A stretch of DNA of 64,000 bases from Puccinia triticina (taxonomy: Eukaryota > Basidiomycota > Pucciniomycetes > Pucciniales > Pucciniaceae): the NCBI RefSeq assembly GCF_026914185.1, contig NC_070568.1, forward strand, positions 6,407,501-6,471,500, read 5' to 3'. Within the stretch, counting starts at the first letter, position 1. Each line of letters starts with the position of its first letter. A program made the translations under genes and the position numbers. Below are positions 35,125 through 45,837 of this stretch, one piece after another. The notes below the pieces were generated by a model, which had not been told where the DNA came from, searched no databases, and saw nothing but the letters and a program-made list of their open reading frames with translations.

Positions 35125-37182
35125 ATGAGGATTAGACAAAAATGTTCACTCACGATGGACGGCTGCCGGAAGAACGACCAAACGACGACATTATGCCTTT
35201 TGATGATTTTCTTCCATTGTGTCCACTTCGCCATAATGAATGGAGAGAATACAATTCATATTGTCTCTCCAAGTATTGACGCTTCAACTAGAATCGTTCG
35301 TGACTCAGCGGGCCTGGACGAAGGTCAAATCGAAAGAGAAGGTGGTTTGCTCACAGAGAGAGAAGATTTCAAGGATTTATCAGGCAGTGAATATAACAAT
35401 CGTGCATCTAAGATTCACAACAACGGCATACTCGAGGGAAATCCGCCGCTTAGCGATAAAGACTTGATTGCAAAGGATAGCGCAATCTCAAAATTCACCA
35501 AAGCCTACGATAAATTTAAAGATCAGTGCATAACTTCTTCGAGTCTAACCGACGAAAAGCATCGAGAAGATGAACAATTCCAGCAATATCAGATTGAGTG
35601 GGGGGATCGAATTGTCAACAAAAGCCAAAGGAAAGGAGGTCGTGACCTTCTGCCTAGGCTACGGAAAGAAGTCGCTAATGGGATACCAGCAAATCATCGT
35701 GAACTTCGTGCGGAATTAGAGAAAACGTTAAACCTAGCCGAGCGGCAGCTGAAAAGCGAAGGTTGGTGGACCCAAATTGTTGACTTCTTCCGCTATCTTT
35801 TCAAGAGAGATGAATGGAGACAATACAATGCTTCGCTCCAATTAAGCAAGCTACGAAGAGGGTTGAAATCCGGCTCCACCCTTCCAAAGATGAGGAGGCC
35901 AATCAACTTGTTGTCGCTTTTCGAAAGGAAAGGTCCCAATTTCTCGGAAGCGGAGCTCCAGCTGATAGAAAATATGACTAAGGGTAGCTCTCACCTCACC
36001 GCTGCCGACGAGGCTTTGATCAACGAGCTTGGAAAGGAAAGCTTTGTCCACCATAGGAACATGAAGGTTCAAAATTTGCAAAACAAATACAATTCAGCTG
36101 TGGATAAAACACCTCAAGATATGAAAAACAACATCCTTGGCGGATTGAAATACTTTTGGGCTATGATAGGAATGGGAAAAGACTTGAATAAGCAAGATAG
36201 GAAGCTGTTTGAAAGCCTTGAAAAGATGAAGGATATGGAAGATGCCTCTCAAATTTTGGCTCAGAATGAGAGACAAAATCAGAGCATTATTGTTCGCGCT
36301 TGGAAATCACGGAAGATGGAAATTACCAGGACCTGTTCTAGTGCATTTGCTATCTTGAAATCTAGGCCTAACCTTCCAGTGAAAGAAAAAGAAGTCTTGG
36401 AAAGATTAAGTTCCCTGTGGGATGAAGGCAAGCTTAGCCCTGAATCAAAGGATGGAGATGCCCTTTGGAAAGTTTACAAGGATCAACGTGAAATAATTGA
36501 AAGGAGTGCTACAGAGTTCAATCAGAAAATGCAAGAGCTTCTAAGGAAAGCACAGCCTGTTGACACATCACATAAGTACCTTGACCACATTGCTTCTATT
36601 GAAAAAAGAGTGAGAGCACAGAATTTTCTAGAAAAATCTGCTGATGCCTCTAAAGCTTTGGAAACCAAGGAGAAAATGGGCTTTAGTCTCACTCAGAATG
36701 AGAAACAATACTCAAATCATAAACACAAAATCACTGTGTCAAACAATGACAATACTTACAATAATCTTATGGACAAGTTAGCCATTGAAAACCGTATACA
36801 TGAAAGTGGTCAGATCTCACAGGATCTTATGAAAATCACAAATGGATTGATTTCAAATGATAAAAAATTCTTTCATGGCCGCCAAAGTCAACTCAACAGA
36901 CTGAAAAGTCATCTCAAGCAAGAAGAAAAGGATGAGATAAAAAGAATACTTTACTTATCTGATGATGGTTACCAATTGAGGAAAGAAACCAAATTTGTCA
37001 AAATATTGAAAATATTGATAAATGTAGACTGTAGATCAAACTTCCATACAGAAGGAGTCAAAGAAATTAGCAAGCTTTTGGATACAATTTCTCACCTCAA
37101 AGACCAGGAAATTGAAAGTGCAAGATTGAAGTTGGACCAATTCAAAGATGTTTTCATGTTGTGGAAATCCCGTCATACTTGA
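35125..37182 (+). CDS. Large secreted protein, candidate effector, single exon
   Basis: An uninterrupted frame of 685 residues. A second ATG at 35155 (residue 11) starts MDGCRKNDQTTTLCLLMIFF, whose hydrophobic stretch LCLLMIFFHCVHFAIM (about 23-38) looks like a secretion signal. Either start keeps the signal, though the second gives a more typical length. The mature part is highly charged and predicted by eye to be mostly helical, with weakly repeated units: FSEAELQLIENMTKGSSHLT and FSLTQNEKQYSNHK both resemble an Sxx(E/N)xxxL pattern, suggesting tandem helical modules of about 60-100 residues. There are few cysteines. I recognise no enzyme motif. Rust genomes carry many secreted proteins without known domains that act in host tissue; assigning this one as an effector is inference. 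It has no introns, unlike its neighbours, and is followed by AT-rich 3' DNA and a transposon at 37414. Confidence 0.75.
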   Translation: MRIRQKCSLTMDGCRKNDQTTTLCLLMIFFHCVHFAIMNGENTIHIVSPSIDASTRIVRDSAGLDEGQIEREGGLLTEREDFKDLSGSEYNNRASKIHNNGILEGNPPLSDKDLIAKDSAISKFTKAYDKFKDQCITSSSLTDEKHREDEQFQQYQIEWGDRIVNKSQRKGGRDLLPRLRKEVANGIPANHRELRAELEKTLNLAERQLKSEGWWTQIVDFFRYLFKRDEWRQYNASLQLSKLRRGLKSGSTLPKMRRPINLLSLFERKGPNFSEAELQLIENMTKGSSHLTAADEALINELGKESFVHHRNMKVQNLQNKYNSAVDKTPQDMKNNILGGLKYFWAMIGMGKDLNKQDRKLFESLEKMKDMEDASQILAQNERQNQSIIVRAWKSRKMEITRTCSSAFAILKSRPNLPVKEKEVLERLSSLWDEGKLSPESKDGDALWKVYKDQREIIERSATEFNQKMQELLRKAQPVDTSHKYLDHIASIEKRVRAQNFLEKSADASKALETKEKMGFSLTQNEKQYSNHKHKITVSNNDNTYNNLMDKLAIENRIHESGQISQDLMKITNGLISNDKKFFHGRQSQLNRLKSHLKQEEKDEIKRILYLSDDGYQLRKETKFVKILKILINVDCRSNFHTEGVKEISKLLDTISHLKDQEIESARLKLDQFKDVFMLWKSRHT

Positions 37183-37413
37183 AAAGAAGTGTTAGGTTTT
37201 GACCTGATTTTTTTTGCCCTTTTTCTTTTTCCTGGCCTCTCACAATTAATTGCAAGTATGAGATGTGTTTTCAAATTTGGATTTCCATGCATGCCTTCTT
37301 ATATCTCATGACATCACTCAGAAAAATGCTTCTAGTTATTATGTTCACCAGCTGCTGCTTATTAGAATACTGATTCAACTGTGATGTTTTCTCTCTCCAT
37401 TCCCATTGCTTAA

Positions 37414-39200
37414 GGGCCCGTTCGGCCGCGCGGGGGCCAAAATCTCAATCTTGCGAGATTCGGCCAATGACAGCCAGGCAGCCAAACATGCCCAGAATCT
37501 GGATCTGTGACATCGAGATCCTGATCCAGGACCGTTCGGCTGCCGAGAATCTCGGGTCAACCCTGCCACCCCACACCACCTCAGGTCAGCATCCAAGCGA
37601 GGACGATACCTATGTATGTACTGACGCAGGTATCGTTCTCGCCGCCTCGTAATAGATTTGAGACCTCTCAATGACCGATCTGACCGGTTATTGAGAGGTT
37701 TGATCCCTCTCGATGACCAGCCAGACTGGTCATTGAGTAGGTTGATTCCTCTCGATGAGCGGTTTGATTGGTCATCGGGAGGTTTGATTCCTCTCGATGA
37801 CCTCTGACTGGTCATCGAGAGGTTTGACTCCTCTCGATGACCGACCTGACTGGTCATCAAGAGGGTTGCGGTTTGACCGGTCATTGAGAGGTTTCATCAA
37901 GAGGTTTGATCCCTCTCGATGACCGGTCAGATCGGTCATCGAGAGGTTTGATTCCTCTCGATGACCAGTCAGACTGGTCATCGAGAGGGTTGTTGATGAC
38001 TGGTACAGACCCATGAAGAGGGTTTCTGGGCAATCTCAAAGCTCCGAGGGAGCTATGAGATTGTGATTTGGTGTTGAGATACAGCAAAATGGCTATATCT
38101 GAGTGTAATCTGCCTTTGGTGGCTGGTGAGATTGCCGATCGGAGATTTTTGCCAGATTTTTGGGCAGCCGAACGCTTTTTGGGAATCTCACAAAAATCTC
38201 ATGTCGTGAGATTCTGAGGTGCCAATTATAAACGATTATTGAAATTTTATTGTAATATTTTTGAAACTCGTTTGAAACCAAAATCTGTTAAATTTATGTT
38301 GCTAATACAGGCCCAATTAAGTTTCAAAAAAGTCTGGATATGATTGTACAATCATAAACCTGGAGCCCACACAGGCAGAAATCCAAATCCCAAGACAAGA
38401 CCGCCTGTTGCAGTGTCATCCCCCCCCTCCCCGCGCAACCAACAAACCAGGTCCACCACCACAACCACACAGCTTCACACAACAGCACAGATCCGACATT
38501 GTGCTAGGAACCCCTCAAGGGTGAGGCCCCTTGTGGTTGGGACGCTGAGCCGTTGCCAAGGATCCTTCTCTTCTACTCTGACGCCGTTGACATAATACTC
38601 GGTGGGGTGTGCGCATTGAGCAGCAGCGCGGTTTGGGCAAGTTCTCACAGCTTGAGGAAGGGCTGGAAGCCAAGGTGGGCCCGCTCCGTGGTATCTTTGG
38701 GCTTGAGCCGCCAGCCAAGCGCTTGGAGGTTGGGGAGCTATTGCGGCCACAGGGGCGCCGGGTGCCTCTCCCCCAGTGGCCAGAGCTGTCTTGGACATCT
38801 GCAACTTCTGCCGCGGGAAGGTGTCCATGAGGCTGGGGGCTGGACTGTCGCCGAAACATCTGCATGCGGCTGTGTATCTCTTCATGAAGTACAAACTGTG
38901 TTGTACTGTTGGACTAGTGCAGTACAGTGTCTGCTACATGTGCTGTACACCTGTAATCTGTTTGGATAACAAAATTTTGAAAATTTTTGGCCCCAAATGA
39001 CCTCCTCAAGGTCATTTGGGCTACTTTTGAAAAAGTACATAAGAAAAAGTTAGTTAGAAAAAGTTTCAAATGAGTTTGGATTTTTTTTGAATAAAATCTC
39101 AATAATTGTTTATAATTGGTCCCTGAATCTTGCCAGAATCTCAATTTTGCGGGGGACCGCGAGTTCAGATTGAGATTCCGCCGCGCGGCCAAACAAGCCC
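37414..39200. mobile_element. PIF/Harbinger-like non-autonomous element, 1.79 kb, TAA target duplication
   Basis: The left end GGGCCCGTTCGGCCGCGCGG and the right end, read in reverse complement, GGGCTTGTTTGGCCGCGCGG match at 17 of 20 positions, and AATCTCAATCT follows on both sides. TAA flanks both ends (37411-37413 and 39201-39203), which fits the TWA duplications of PIF/Harbinger elements. A hAT origin is less likely because there is no 8-bp duplication. Inside are a palindromic minisatellite (37655-37990), subterminal copies of CCAATTATAAAC-type sequence near 38222 and 39112, and a GC-rich patch at 38475-38894 that is open on both strands but resembles no transposase I know. Confidence 0.75.
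37655..37990. repeat. Palindromic minisatellite, CTCTCGATGACC...GGTCATCGAGAG units
   Basis: About eight imperfect units of roughly 40-45 bp. Each is itself an inverted repeat: CTCTCGATGACCNNNC is answered by GACTGGTCATCGAGAGG. Units are separated by TTTGATTC/TTTGATCC. A related CTCAATGACC/GGTCATTGAG motif fills the hAT element at 52039-52623. The array is not a CRISPR: spacers are not unique and the context is a fungal transposon. Confidence 0.85.
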
Positions 39201-40108
39201 TAAAATATTCAAGTCTACTCATCCCTAAGAATCCAGTTATTTTAATTTTTATTGAAACTCTGTCTCTTTTTCTTTTCTCTTGCTCACCCCCAAAATCCCC
39301 ATCATCCCATCTTTTTTCCTCAGTGTGATGCCAGCTTTATAGCCTATTCTTTCATCAATCTGATGTTTGTCTGTCAACAATCTTGTAGAAATTCGTGGTG
39401 TTCACAATTGCATAAGATTTTTCTTACATGAAATGATAAACTGCAATTTTGGCTGGGAGATTTCACTTTGAGTTTCATGCCCACTGACATCTCCCAGCCA
39501 AAATTAGAGGGGTTCATGTGGGCAAAATTCCACTGCTGATTTCATCTGCTCATGCACCTCTCAGGAAGGTTTATGCGTGGTAGATTGCTTCCAAATGGGA
39601 GCTGCCTACCATAACCTTGCAGCTTTTTCAGGATAAATGAAAGCTGCAGGTGATGGTTTTGATGACTGATTTCAAAATCTGCCTGAAGTGAACCAAAGTG
39701 GTTCATCTGAAGGGTTCTATGGTTGCTCCAGCCATTTGGCTGGTACTTGTCACACAAGAACCTCAACATTACATGCAAGTCCCTCTCTGGCAGGAGGGTG
39801 CTTACACCCCGAAAGCATGGGAGGGACTTCTGTTAAGTTTGACCCTGAACAGCTTGTCATACCTTCTCATCATGATTGTTTTGCTTAGCTGGGCGGGTAA
39901 TAATAAATAAATCCTTGAAACGAAGAGACAACAATGGCTTAAAAAACAGGATCAGGGTAGCAGTTCCAACACAAGTTAAGAAGACGGATGGTCAAAGAAC
40001 AGACAGATCAGGAGGTTAGTGGATATCTGTTTTTCGAATGATACAAGAAAGCAAGATGGTCCTCCTAACCACGAAAGGGTAGATCTGCAGAGATGGTTGA
40101 AGGGAGTT
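39201..40108. other. Non-coding stretch with one strong hairpin
   Basis: The arms ATTTTGGCTGGGAGAT (39446-39461) and ATCTCCCAGCCAAAAT (39489-39504) are perfect complements around 27 bases. Nothing else here is recognisable; the frames around 39542-39910 look random. Confidence 0.5.
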
Positions 40109-41779
40109 TTAAACGGGCGAGCGAATCAATCGGTGGAGCGCGATGAGCATTCCAAAGCCAGTGGTAACGTATTGCAAGTATTCGAAACCATGGAGTTGGA
40201 CGTTTGAAGCCAGGTGCTTGGAGAAAGGTGTTAGGGGAGAGGGGTTGAGAGGAATGAGTGGGTCGAGGGTTTGACTAGCCCAACCAAAATGGTAGTTGGG
40301 ATAGAAAACCAGATGGACCAGCGAGAGGACGGCCAATCTGGTGGCGCAGTACACAAACACGCTCGGCTTCAAGTCTCGGGTCGCTTTGAACCTCTGCTTG
40401 TCCTTCTCCTGGCTCGAGCTGGGAACATTCATCAAGCCCCCGAGAGCAAACGGGGCGATGACTGTCAAGCCGAGATATCCTAGGAATGGTCTCAAGAACG
40501 ACTTGGAGAATATCCGGTGAAATAACCTGATCATCGGTTCTGGGATGCGATACTCCGCCGGTTTCAAAGTCGGGGGCACCTGTTTAGAGATTCGGGGTAT
40601 GCAGTCAGGAAGAGGAACGGTGCCATTGGGGGGAAATGGATGTGTGAAAGCTTTAATGCGCTGTATGAGACACTAACATAGTTCGCTGGGCGACGAGGGA
40701 CGGTTGAGTAAATTACGAAGGTCAGCTCAGCCAATATAGCGATCACGCACAACTTCCAGGGACATGAGAAAGTCTGGCATCATAGGCGAATCGTCGTCAG
40801 TCTTCAATCAACCAAGATATGAATGAAAAAAGACGAGGACTGCACCTTCTGGATGGTCTGGATTAAGTCGATAGTCTGTCGAACTGTGTAGCGAGCAAAC
40901 GCATTGAAGGATTCAAGGGCTTGCTGGCCGGATTGCTTGGCTAGCTGTTGTGCTTGAATAGTGGGCTGAGTTGCTACGGTTTTGGTTTTGGACGGAGTGT
41001 GACTGAAGAGGCGAAGGGACAACCATTGAGGATGGTGATCGTAAGCGGGGGAAGGAAGGAAAGCGAGCGAAAAAGGGTATCTCACTAAACGTCTGCTGAC
41101 CGGCTGAGGTCTTTCTCCGTGTTGACAACAGTGACCAGAATTTTCTGCGTTCCGGAAGGTTCGGGGACGGTCGAGTTTTTGTCGAGTGTTGTTCGTCTCG
41201 ATGGAGACCTAACTGGACGAGTACGATTATCTTCAGCCGAGCTCTGTTGGTCCTCCTCATTTGCTCTGGGAGGTCTCGAGACACTCCTGGCCCTGGTACC
41301 TCGACGACTGGTGTTTGAGCTTGCGCTTGGACTGGCGGTATGATCCAGCCTCACAAATCGCTCGTCCTCTTGAAGGCTGGGGACCTCCTGGAAGCGATGG
41401 CGAATCTGTTGCTCGAGGTCTGCCTTGAGTGCTTCGGATTTGTATTCGATGTCGAGCTGACGGCAGATTTCTAAAAAGCATTCATCAATCAGTTCAAGTC
41501 TTGATCCATAGAGGCAGCACTGCCATATTGAGAGGCAATGAGACCGGAGTCAAGTCTAGCCAAGTCCAGTGTGAGGAGTGGTAGATGAATGGGTAGTGCC
41601 GACAGACGCGTGTATGCGTGGGCGCGGACGCGCTGGGAATAGTGGCAAATACATGGACATGGCATGTATGGAGGAAGTAGATGTATGTAAATGTATTTGC
41701 AGCGAGACTCACGCTGCAGTTCGCTCTTCTTCTTGGATTTCAAAGAGCCTGACCAGCTTGCTTGGGCCTCCGACGGCAT
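40109..41779 (-). CDS. SAP-like domain protein with about four C-terminal membrane spans
   Basis: Exons 41779-41713, 41470-41086, 41002-40846, 40773-40678 and 40579-40109 join in phase to 391 residues. Residues 11-50 (LKSKKKSELQ, ICRQLDIEYKSEALKADLEQ, IRHRF) have the helix-turn-helix pattern of an SAP motif, usually a DNA/chromatin-binding element. Residues 60-150 are Ser/Arg-rich and disordered-looking (SNTSRRGTRARSVSRPPRAN). Hydrophobic spans follow at about 208-227 (KLCVIAILAELTFVIYS), 266-285 (LGLTVIAPFALGG), 308-328 (VFVYCATRLAVLSLVHLVF) and 366-386. A soluble SAP head on a multi-span tail suggests a nuclear-envelope or ER protein that touches chromatin, analogous to LEM or Ish1-type proteins. 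That is inference, and I do not recognise an orthologue. Introns have good GT/AG sites, except a GTGCAG donor for intron 3. Confidence 0.75.
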
Positions 41780-42471
41780 CGTTGCAGGGTGAGTGGGTGG
41801 ATGCGGCTATGTAAGGAGGAGGCAGAGGCGGGCGTGACGGTGCGGGCGGGAGGTCAGGGAGTGGAGATATGGTAATGGATGTGCGAGATGTATCCAACCT
41901 ATTTTCGTGTGACAGGCTCGATGTTGACAGGTTTTCTATGGATTTCTCTTTCCTTTTCCGCCCAGACTCAGGCACGCGACCGGCGCGTCGCCAGCTGCAG
42001 GAACATATCCAATTTGGCCACTGTTTCCACGCAGCCGGCCCGGTATTTATGTAGAAAATCCCCTGGGTATCCTCCTCCCCTCTGGCCCTGACGACTTTTC
42101 ACCTTTGCCTATTCCTCTGCCGGTCCAGTCGCCATCACTTTGCCCAGCCTTGATTAATCCGGCTCTCAACATCCACTTGCCATCTTGGGCTGGACTCGAG
42201 TGCAACGTCCTGCCTATTCAAACTCACAGCCGGTCTTCTTCTTCATTCCCAAGTTGGCAAACTGCAATACTTCTGCCCAAGCCAGGTGTGCATACATACA
42301 ACCTGAACCTGAAAGATTGTTGCTACATAAAGATATCAAATAATTTACCTAAATAACCCTGACAACCATAATATGAATTAAACACATTCACCATCCCAAA
42401 ACTGTTTAAACCCTGCCAACTGCTATCCCATGTCACAGCCATCTTCACACTGCCAACAATTGTTTCACTAA

Positions 42472-42850
42472 GAGCATCTCCACCGCGGGTGCTAAACTGC
42501 GTTGCCAAATCTTTGAGTTTGGCGACTGGGGCGCAGTTTTAGCAACCTGCAGCGAGGCAGCTTTGCACCACAAGTTGCCATGATTGGCAGCTTGTGGTTG
42601 TGAAATGTGTGCTTTTGTGTTGCTGTTGGGGGGAAAGGTGAGAGTATCACATGAGAGATGCGTGATACTCACAAGGGTGGCACGAGGTTGGGGTGCTATC
42701 CTGTTTCCAAATTTGCAAACAGGATAGCTCCCAAGAGGCAAGTTGGCGGATTTGGTGTGTGTTTGGCACCCGTGGTGGCGTTGCTAAAGTGGGTTTGGGG
42801 TGCTATATCTGGTTTAGCAACCCGGTTCAGCACCCGCGGTGGAGATGCTC
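42472..42850. mobile_element. Tourist-like MITE, TAA target duplication
   Basis: The left end GAGCATCTCCACCGCGGGTG and right end CACCCGCGGTGGAGATGCTC are perfect complements. TAA at 42469-42471 and 42851-42853 is the target duplication. The element is 379 bp and non-coding. Internally, GGATAGC and GTTTGCAAACAGG motifs form further inverted pairs. TIR and TWA target place it with PIF/Harbinger (Tourist-like) MITEs. Confidence 0.85.
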
Positions 42851-42859
42851 TAAGCCTTA

Positions 42860-43216
42860 GAGCATCTCCAGCAGTCTGGGGGTGGATCACGTTGCTTTTG
42901 GCAAGGCAGAGATTCACTTTTTCAAATCTCTCAGAGATTTCCAAGTCTCTCACCTGCCACTGGCTTCCACAGGCTGCTATAGACATGGGAATGTAGCAGG
43001 CCGGAGGCAAAAATGATACATTTTTTATGCTTCCATCAAAAAGTACCTTCTGGCACAAAGGCCACCCAACAGGGAATGCTGGTTATATTGTGAAGGATGA
43101 GGTTGGCTTGAACTTCAAAAGCACATGGACCAGCTTGAGTAAGCAAAAATTGGTGCGACCCAAGCCACAGCCTGTTTAAGTCAGCACTATCCACCCCTGG
43201 ACTGCTGGAGATGCTC
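42860..43216. mobile_element. Second Tourist-like MITE, TTA target duplication
   Basis: It begins GAGCATCTCCAGCAGTCTGG, its right end is the complementary CCTGGACTGCTGGAGATGCTC-type sequence, and TTA flanks it at 42857-42859 and 43217-43219. Only GCC plus the two target duplications separates it from the previous MITE. The first 11 bases of the TIR are shared with that element and the rest differ, so they are related families moved by the same kind of transposase. Confidence 0.85.
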
Positions 43217-43450
43217 TTAGCCAAGGTGATGAGTTGTGACAAATGGGGAGGTGACAAAGACATTTCCATTCCAAAAGTTCACCTGGCCATGTTGTATATT
43301 TCACACAGATTTTCAAGCTTGAAGGGGGTAGATTGGTTCAATGCTGAAGAGGTGGGTGGATATAAGTGGACCCAATTAGTGCCAAAATCTTCAGCATACT
43401 GGGCTGGGACCCCCACAGATGTTGGTTTAGACCCAAAAAGTGTAGATGTT

Positions 43451-43680
43451 TGCAGGGAATTCTAGCATTTTGGGCTCTAGATCACTTCTGGGAGGCCCAC
43501 AGATCTTGGCAGGAAGTTATTCACTGGATGACTTCCCAATGCTTGATCTAGAGGGACAGGCTAAACTTTACCCTCACACTTGTGGATATAGAACCAAAAA
43601 AACTAGTTTTTTTGCAGGGAAATCTAGCTTTTGGAGCTCCAGATCACTTCTGGGAGGACCTCAGATCTCAACAGGAAGTC
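43451..43680. repeat. Direct repeat pair of about 60 bp
   Basis: TTGCAGGGAATTCTAGCATTT...CTAGATCACTTCTGGGAGG (43450-43506) recurs as TTGCAGGGAAATCTAGC...CCAGATCACTTCTGGGAGG (43612-43668), spaced about 162 bp. CCACAGATCT and CTCAGATCT follow. A third, weaker copy may start near 43390. The surrounding 43220-44110 has no gene. Confidence 0.6.
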
Positions 43681-44221
43681 CCCCTGCAAAAATATAGCCT
43701 TTTCGGGGCTTCAGCCACAACTGCAAGGGTTTCAGATGTGACAGGAAGTCATCCACTCACCACTCATAACTGTTGCAAATAGGATAGCTCACATTTGACA
43801 TTAATCAATAAAAAATTCAAACCAGAAATGCAGTTACACCAGGAAAAAAAAATAGTCACTTGATGACAAGTGGCATCATGGCAGCTCCAGCGGGCTACCC
43901 ACCATCTTGTTATGGTCTGTTCTGTGGAGAGGAAGATGGGGTCTGGGTTCTGGGGTTCTGGGGGTTCTGGATCCAAGATGGTAGATTGCAGGATGAGGAA
44001 GAGGCTTGGATCTCCAGCCTCTCAAACCTTGAGTATGGTCCGTGACATGTACGTGTAGTCTATGTACATGTGAGTCTGCGCTGCGGAGCCCGCACTACGG
44101 CTCATAACACATCCATTCAAAACCTTAATTAAGTGTTTGAATTCTGAACTCCAGCAAATTTGGCTTGGAAGTTAGCAAATTTCTGAAACCAGCAAGCAGT
44201 GCTATGTAAGCAAACCAGCAG

Positions 44222-45156
44222 TAGAGATAGTCATTCGGTACCCGCGGCGGGTACCCCCTTGCACCCGCCTCGCACCCGCGCAGCGGTGCCGGGTGCGGTA
44301 CTAGGTACCGGGTTTTGGCCAGAAAGCGGTGCGGTACCCGGGTACCACCTACAAGTACCTCCCACCCCCCGGGGGATTGAGAGCCTGGACTTGGTAGATC
44401 CAGCTCGGCAAAGGCCTCCCAGCAAGCTGGGAGGATTCCTCTTGGCGTATCCAGCTTGCCAAGGGGATTCCTCCCGCAAAGCTGGATACATATATCCAGC
44501 TTGCGGACGCCAAAGAACCTCTTGATGAGCTGGAGAGGAGTCCCCTCACCAAGCGGGATACATATGTATCCAGCTCGCTGAGAGGAATCTTCCAAGGGAG
44601 CTGGATGTGTCCAGCTCGCTGTGAGACCTCCCTAGCCGAGCTGGATATTGTGTATCCATCTCGGCAAGGGATGAGCCATCTTGGCAAGCTGGATACATAT
44701 TATGTATCCAGCTTGGCAAGGGATGTCCACCGGGTGAGCTGGACGCATATCCAGCTCGCTGGGTGGACTTGCCTCTTTGACCGGAGCCATTCCTCTGGTC
44801 AAAGAGGTGTACATGCCTCCAATCGGATGGATCAATTCCTCCGGTCAGAGGTGTGTATTCCTCCTCAACCGGAGGGATTCCTCCGGTCAAAGAGGAGAGC
44901 CAGTGATTGCTGGGAGGAGTCCCTCCCAGCAAACAGTGGCCTGTTTGCCCTCCAGCTTGTCGCAAAGGACGGCAACAAACTGGATGGAGCAAGCAGGACA
45001 GCAGGACGCTGCCACACCAAAAAATATCACGGGTGGTACCCGCAGTACCCGCCAGTGGTACCCGTGGTACCTCCCAGGCGGTGCCGGGTGCAGTACTAGG
45101 TACCTGAAATTGGCCAAAAAGCGGTGCGGTACCCGGGTCCCAAATAACTATCTCTA
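44222..45156. mobile_element. Non-autonomous hAT element, 935 bp, 8-bp duplication ACCAGCAG
   Basis: Termini TAGAGATAGT and ACTATCTCTA are perfect complements, and the perfect duplication ACCAGCAG lies at 44214-44221 and 45157-45164. Both ends carry dense subterminal GGTACCCG/CGGGTACC and GCGGTGCCGGGTGC motifs, as in the larger hAT at 53251-57002. The middle consists of imperfect palindromic units (CAGCTTGCCAAG, GCTGGATACATATGTATCC) repeated many times. Open frames in it are by-products of the repeats. The 8-bp duplication and TIR type are diagnostic of hAT. Confidence 0.9.
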
Positions 45157-45165
45157 ACCAGCAGT

Positions 45166-45837
45166 GGTCACCATCAATTGTGAACTGTTGTATTATCTTG
45201 ACTTTGGATTCAGCATCATTGATTGCCTTGAACAGAGTAAAGTCATGCTTACTGAACATAGATGGCACAGAATAATATAGGAGTAGAAATGAGCACATAC
45301 AGACTAAGGGATGAAGTATGATTGCATATTGTGAGAGTGGGGATAGCAGTCAGGCAGAAGAGGCTAAATATACTTCAACAACACATAGGACAGTCAGGCA
45401 GCCTCTAACTACTTCATTCATCCATCTTTTCTTAAGAATCTCTTTTTGTTGATCAGATCATCTTCTTATTGTTGATCAGCTTCATCAGGTCCAACGGGGG
45501 ATGGGATGTATGTCTATGCATTACAAATGCGCCAAGTTGCCAGCAGAATAAAAAAAAAAGACATTCAGCACGATAACAGTTGCCGATTGAACATCTGTTT
45601 TTTTGCAACAACACAGAAAGAAAATGGTAGAATAATCGTTATTGGGACAGATGAATACATCACAACAACAAGTTTTCAACAGAAGCATAGTGAAATTGAG
45701 TGATTGATAAAAAAGTTCGATGGTTAATGATGTCGGCAGAGTTCAGATAAGCTGAGCAATTTTATCGGGTCAATAAATACGTAAAGAAGAACAAAGTCTA
45801 TGGATGAGTAAGCCAAGTGAGATTTTAAAGAGCAAGT
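45166..45837. other. Non-coding DNA downstream of PCT1
   Basis: AT-rich, with no protein-like frame. The terminator and 3' UTR of PCT1 must lie in the right-hand part, around 45700-45837. Confidence 0.4.

Noticed and set aside
37655..37990. Regularly spaced palindromic repeats that look like a CRISPR array
   Set aside because: The spacers are not unique, the units grade into each other, and the array lies inside a transposon in a fungal genome.
38475..38969. Overlapping ORFs of about 140 codons on both strands inside the Harbinger-like element
   Set aside because: Neither resembles a Harbinger nuclease or Myb-like protein, and both strands being open reflects GC-rich composition.
44125..45298. 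Several ORFs of 100-250 codons over the 44-45 kb hAT element
   Set aside because: They are by-products of short-period palindromic repeats; the products are low-complexity and cross the element boundary.
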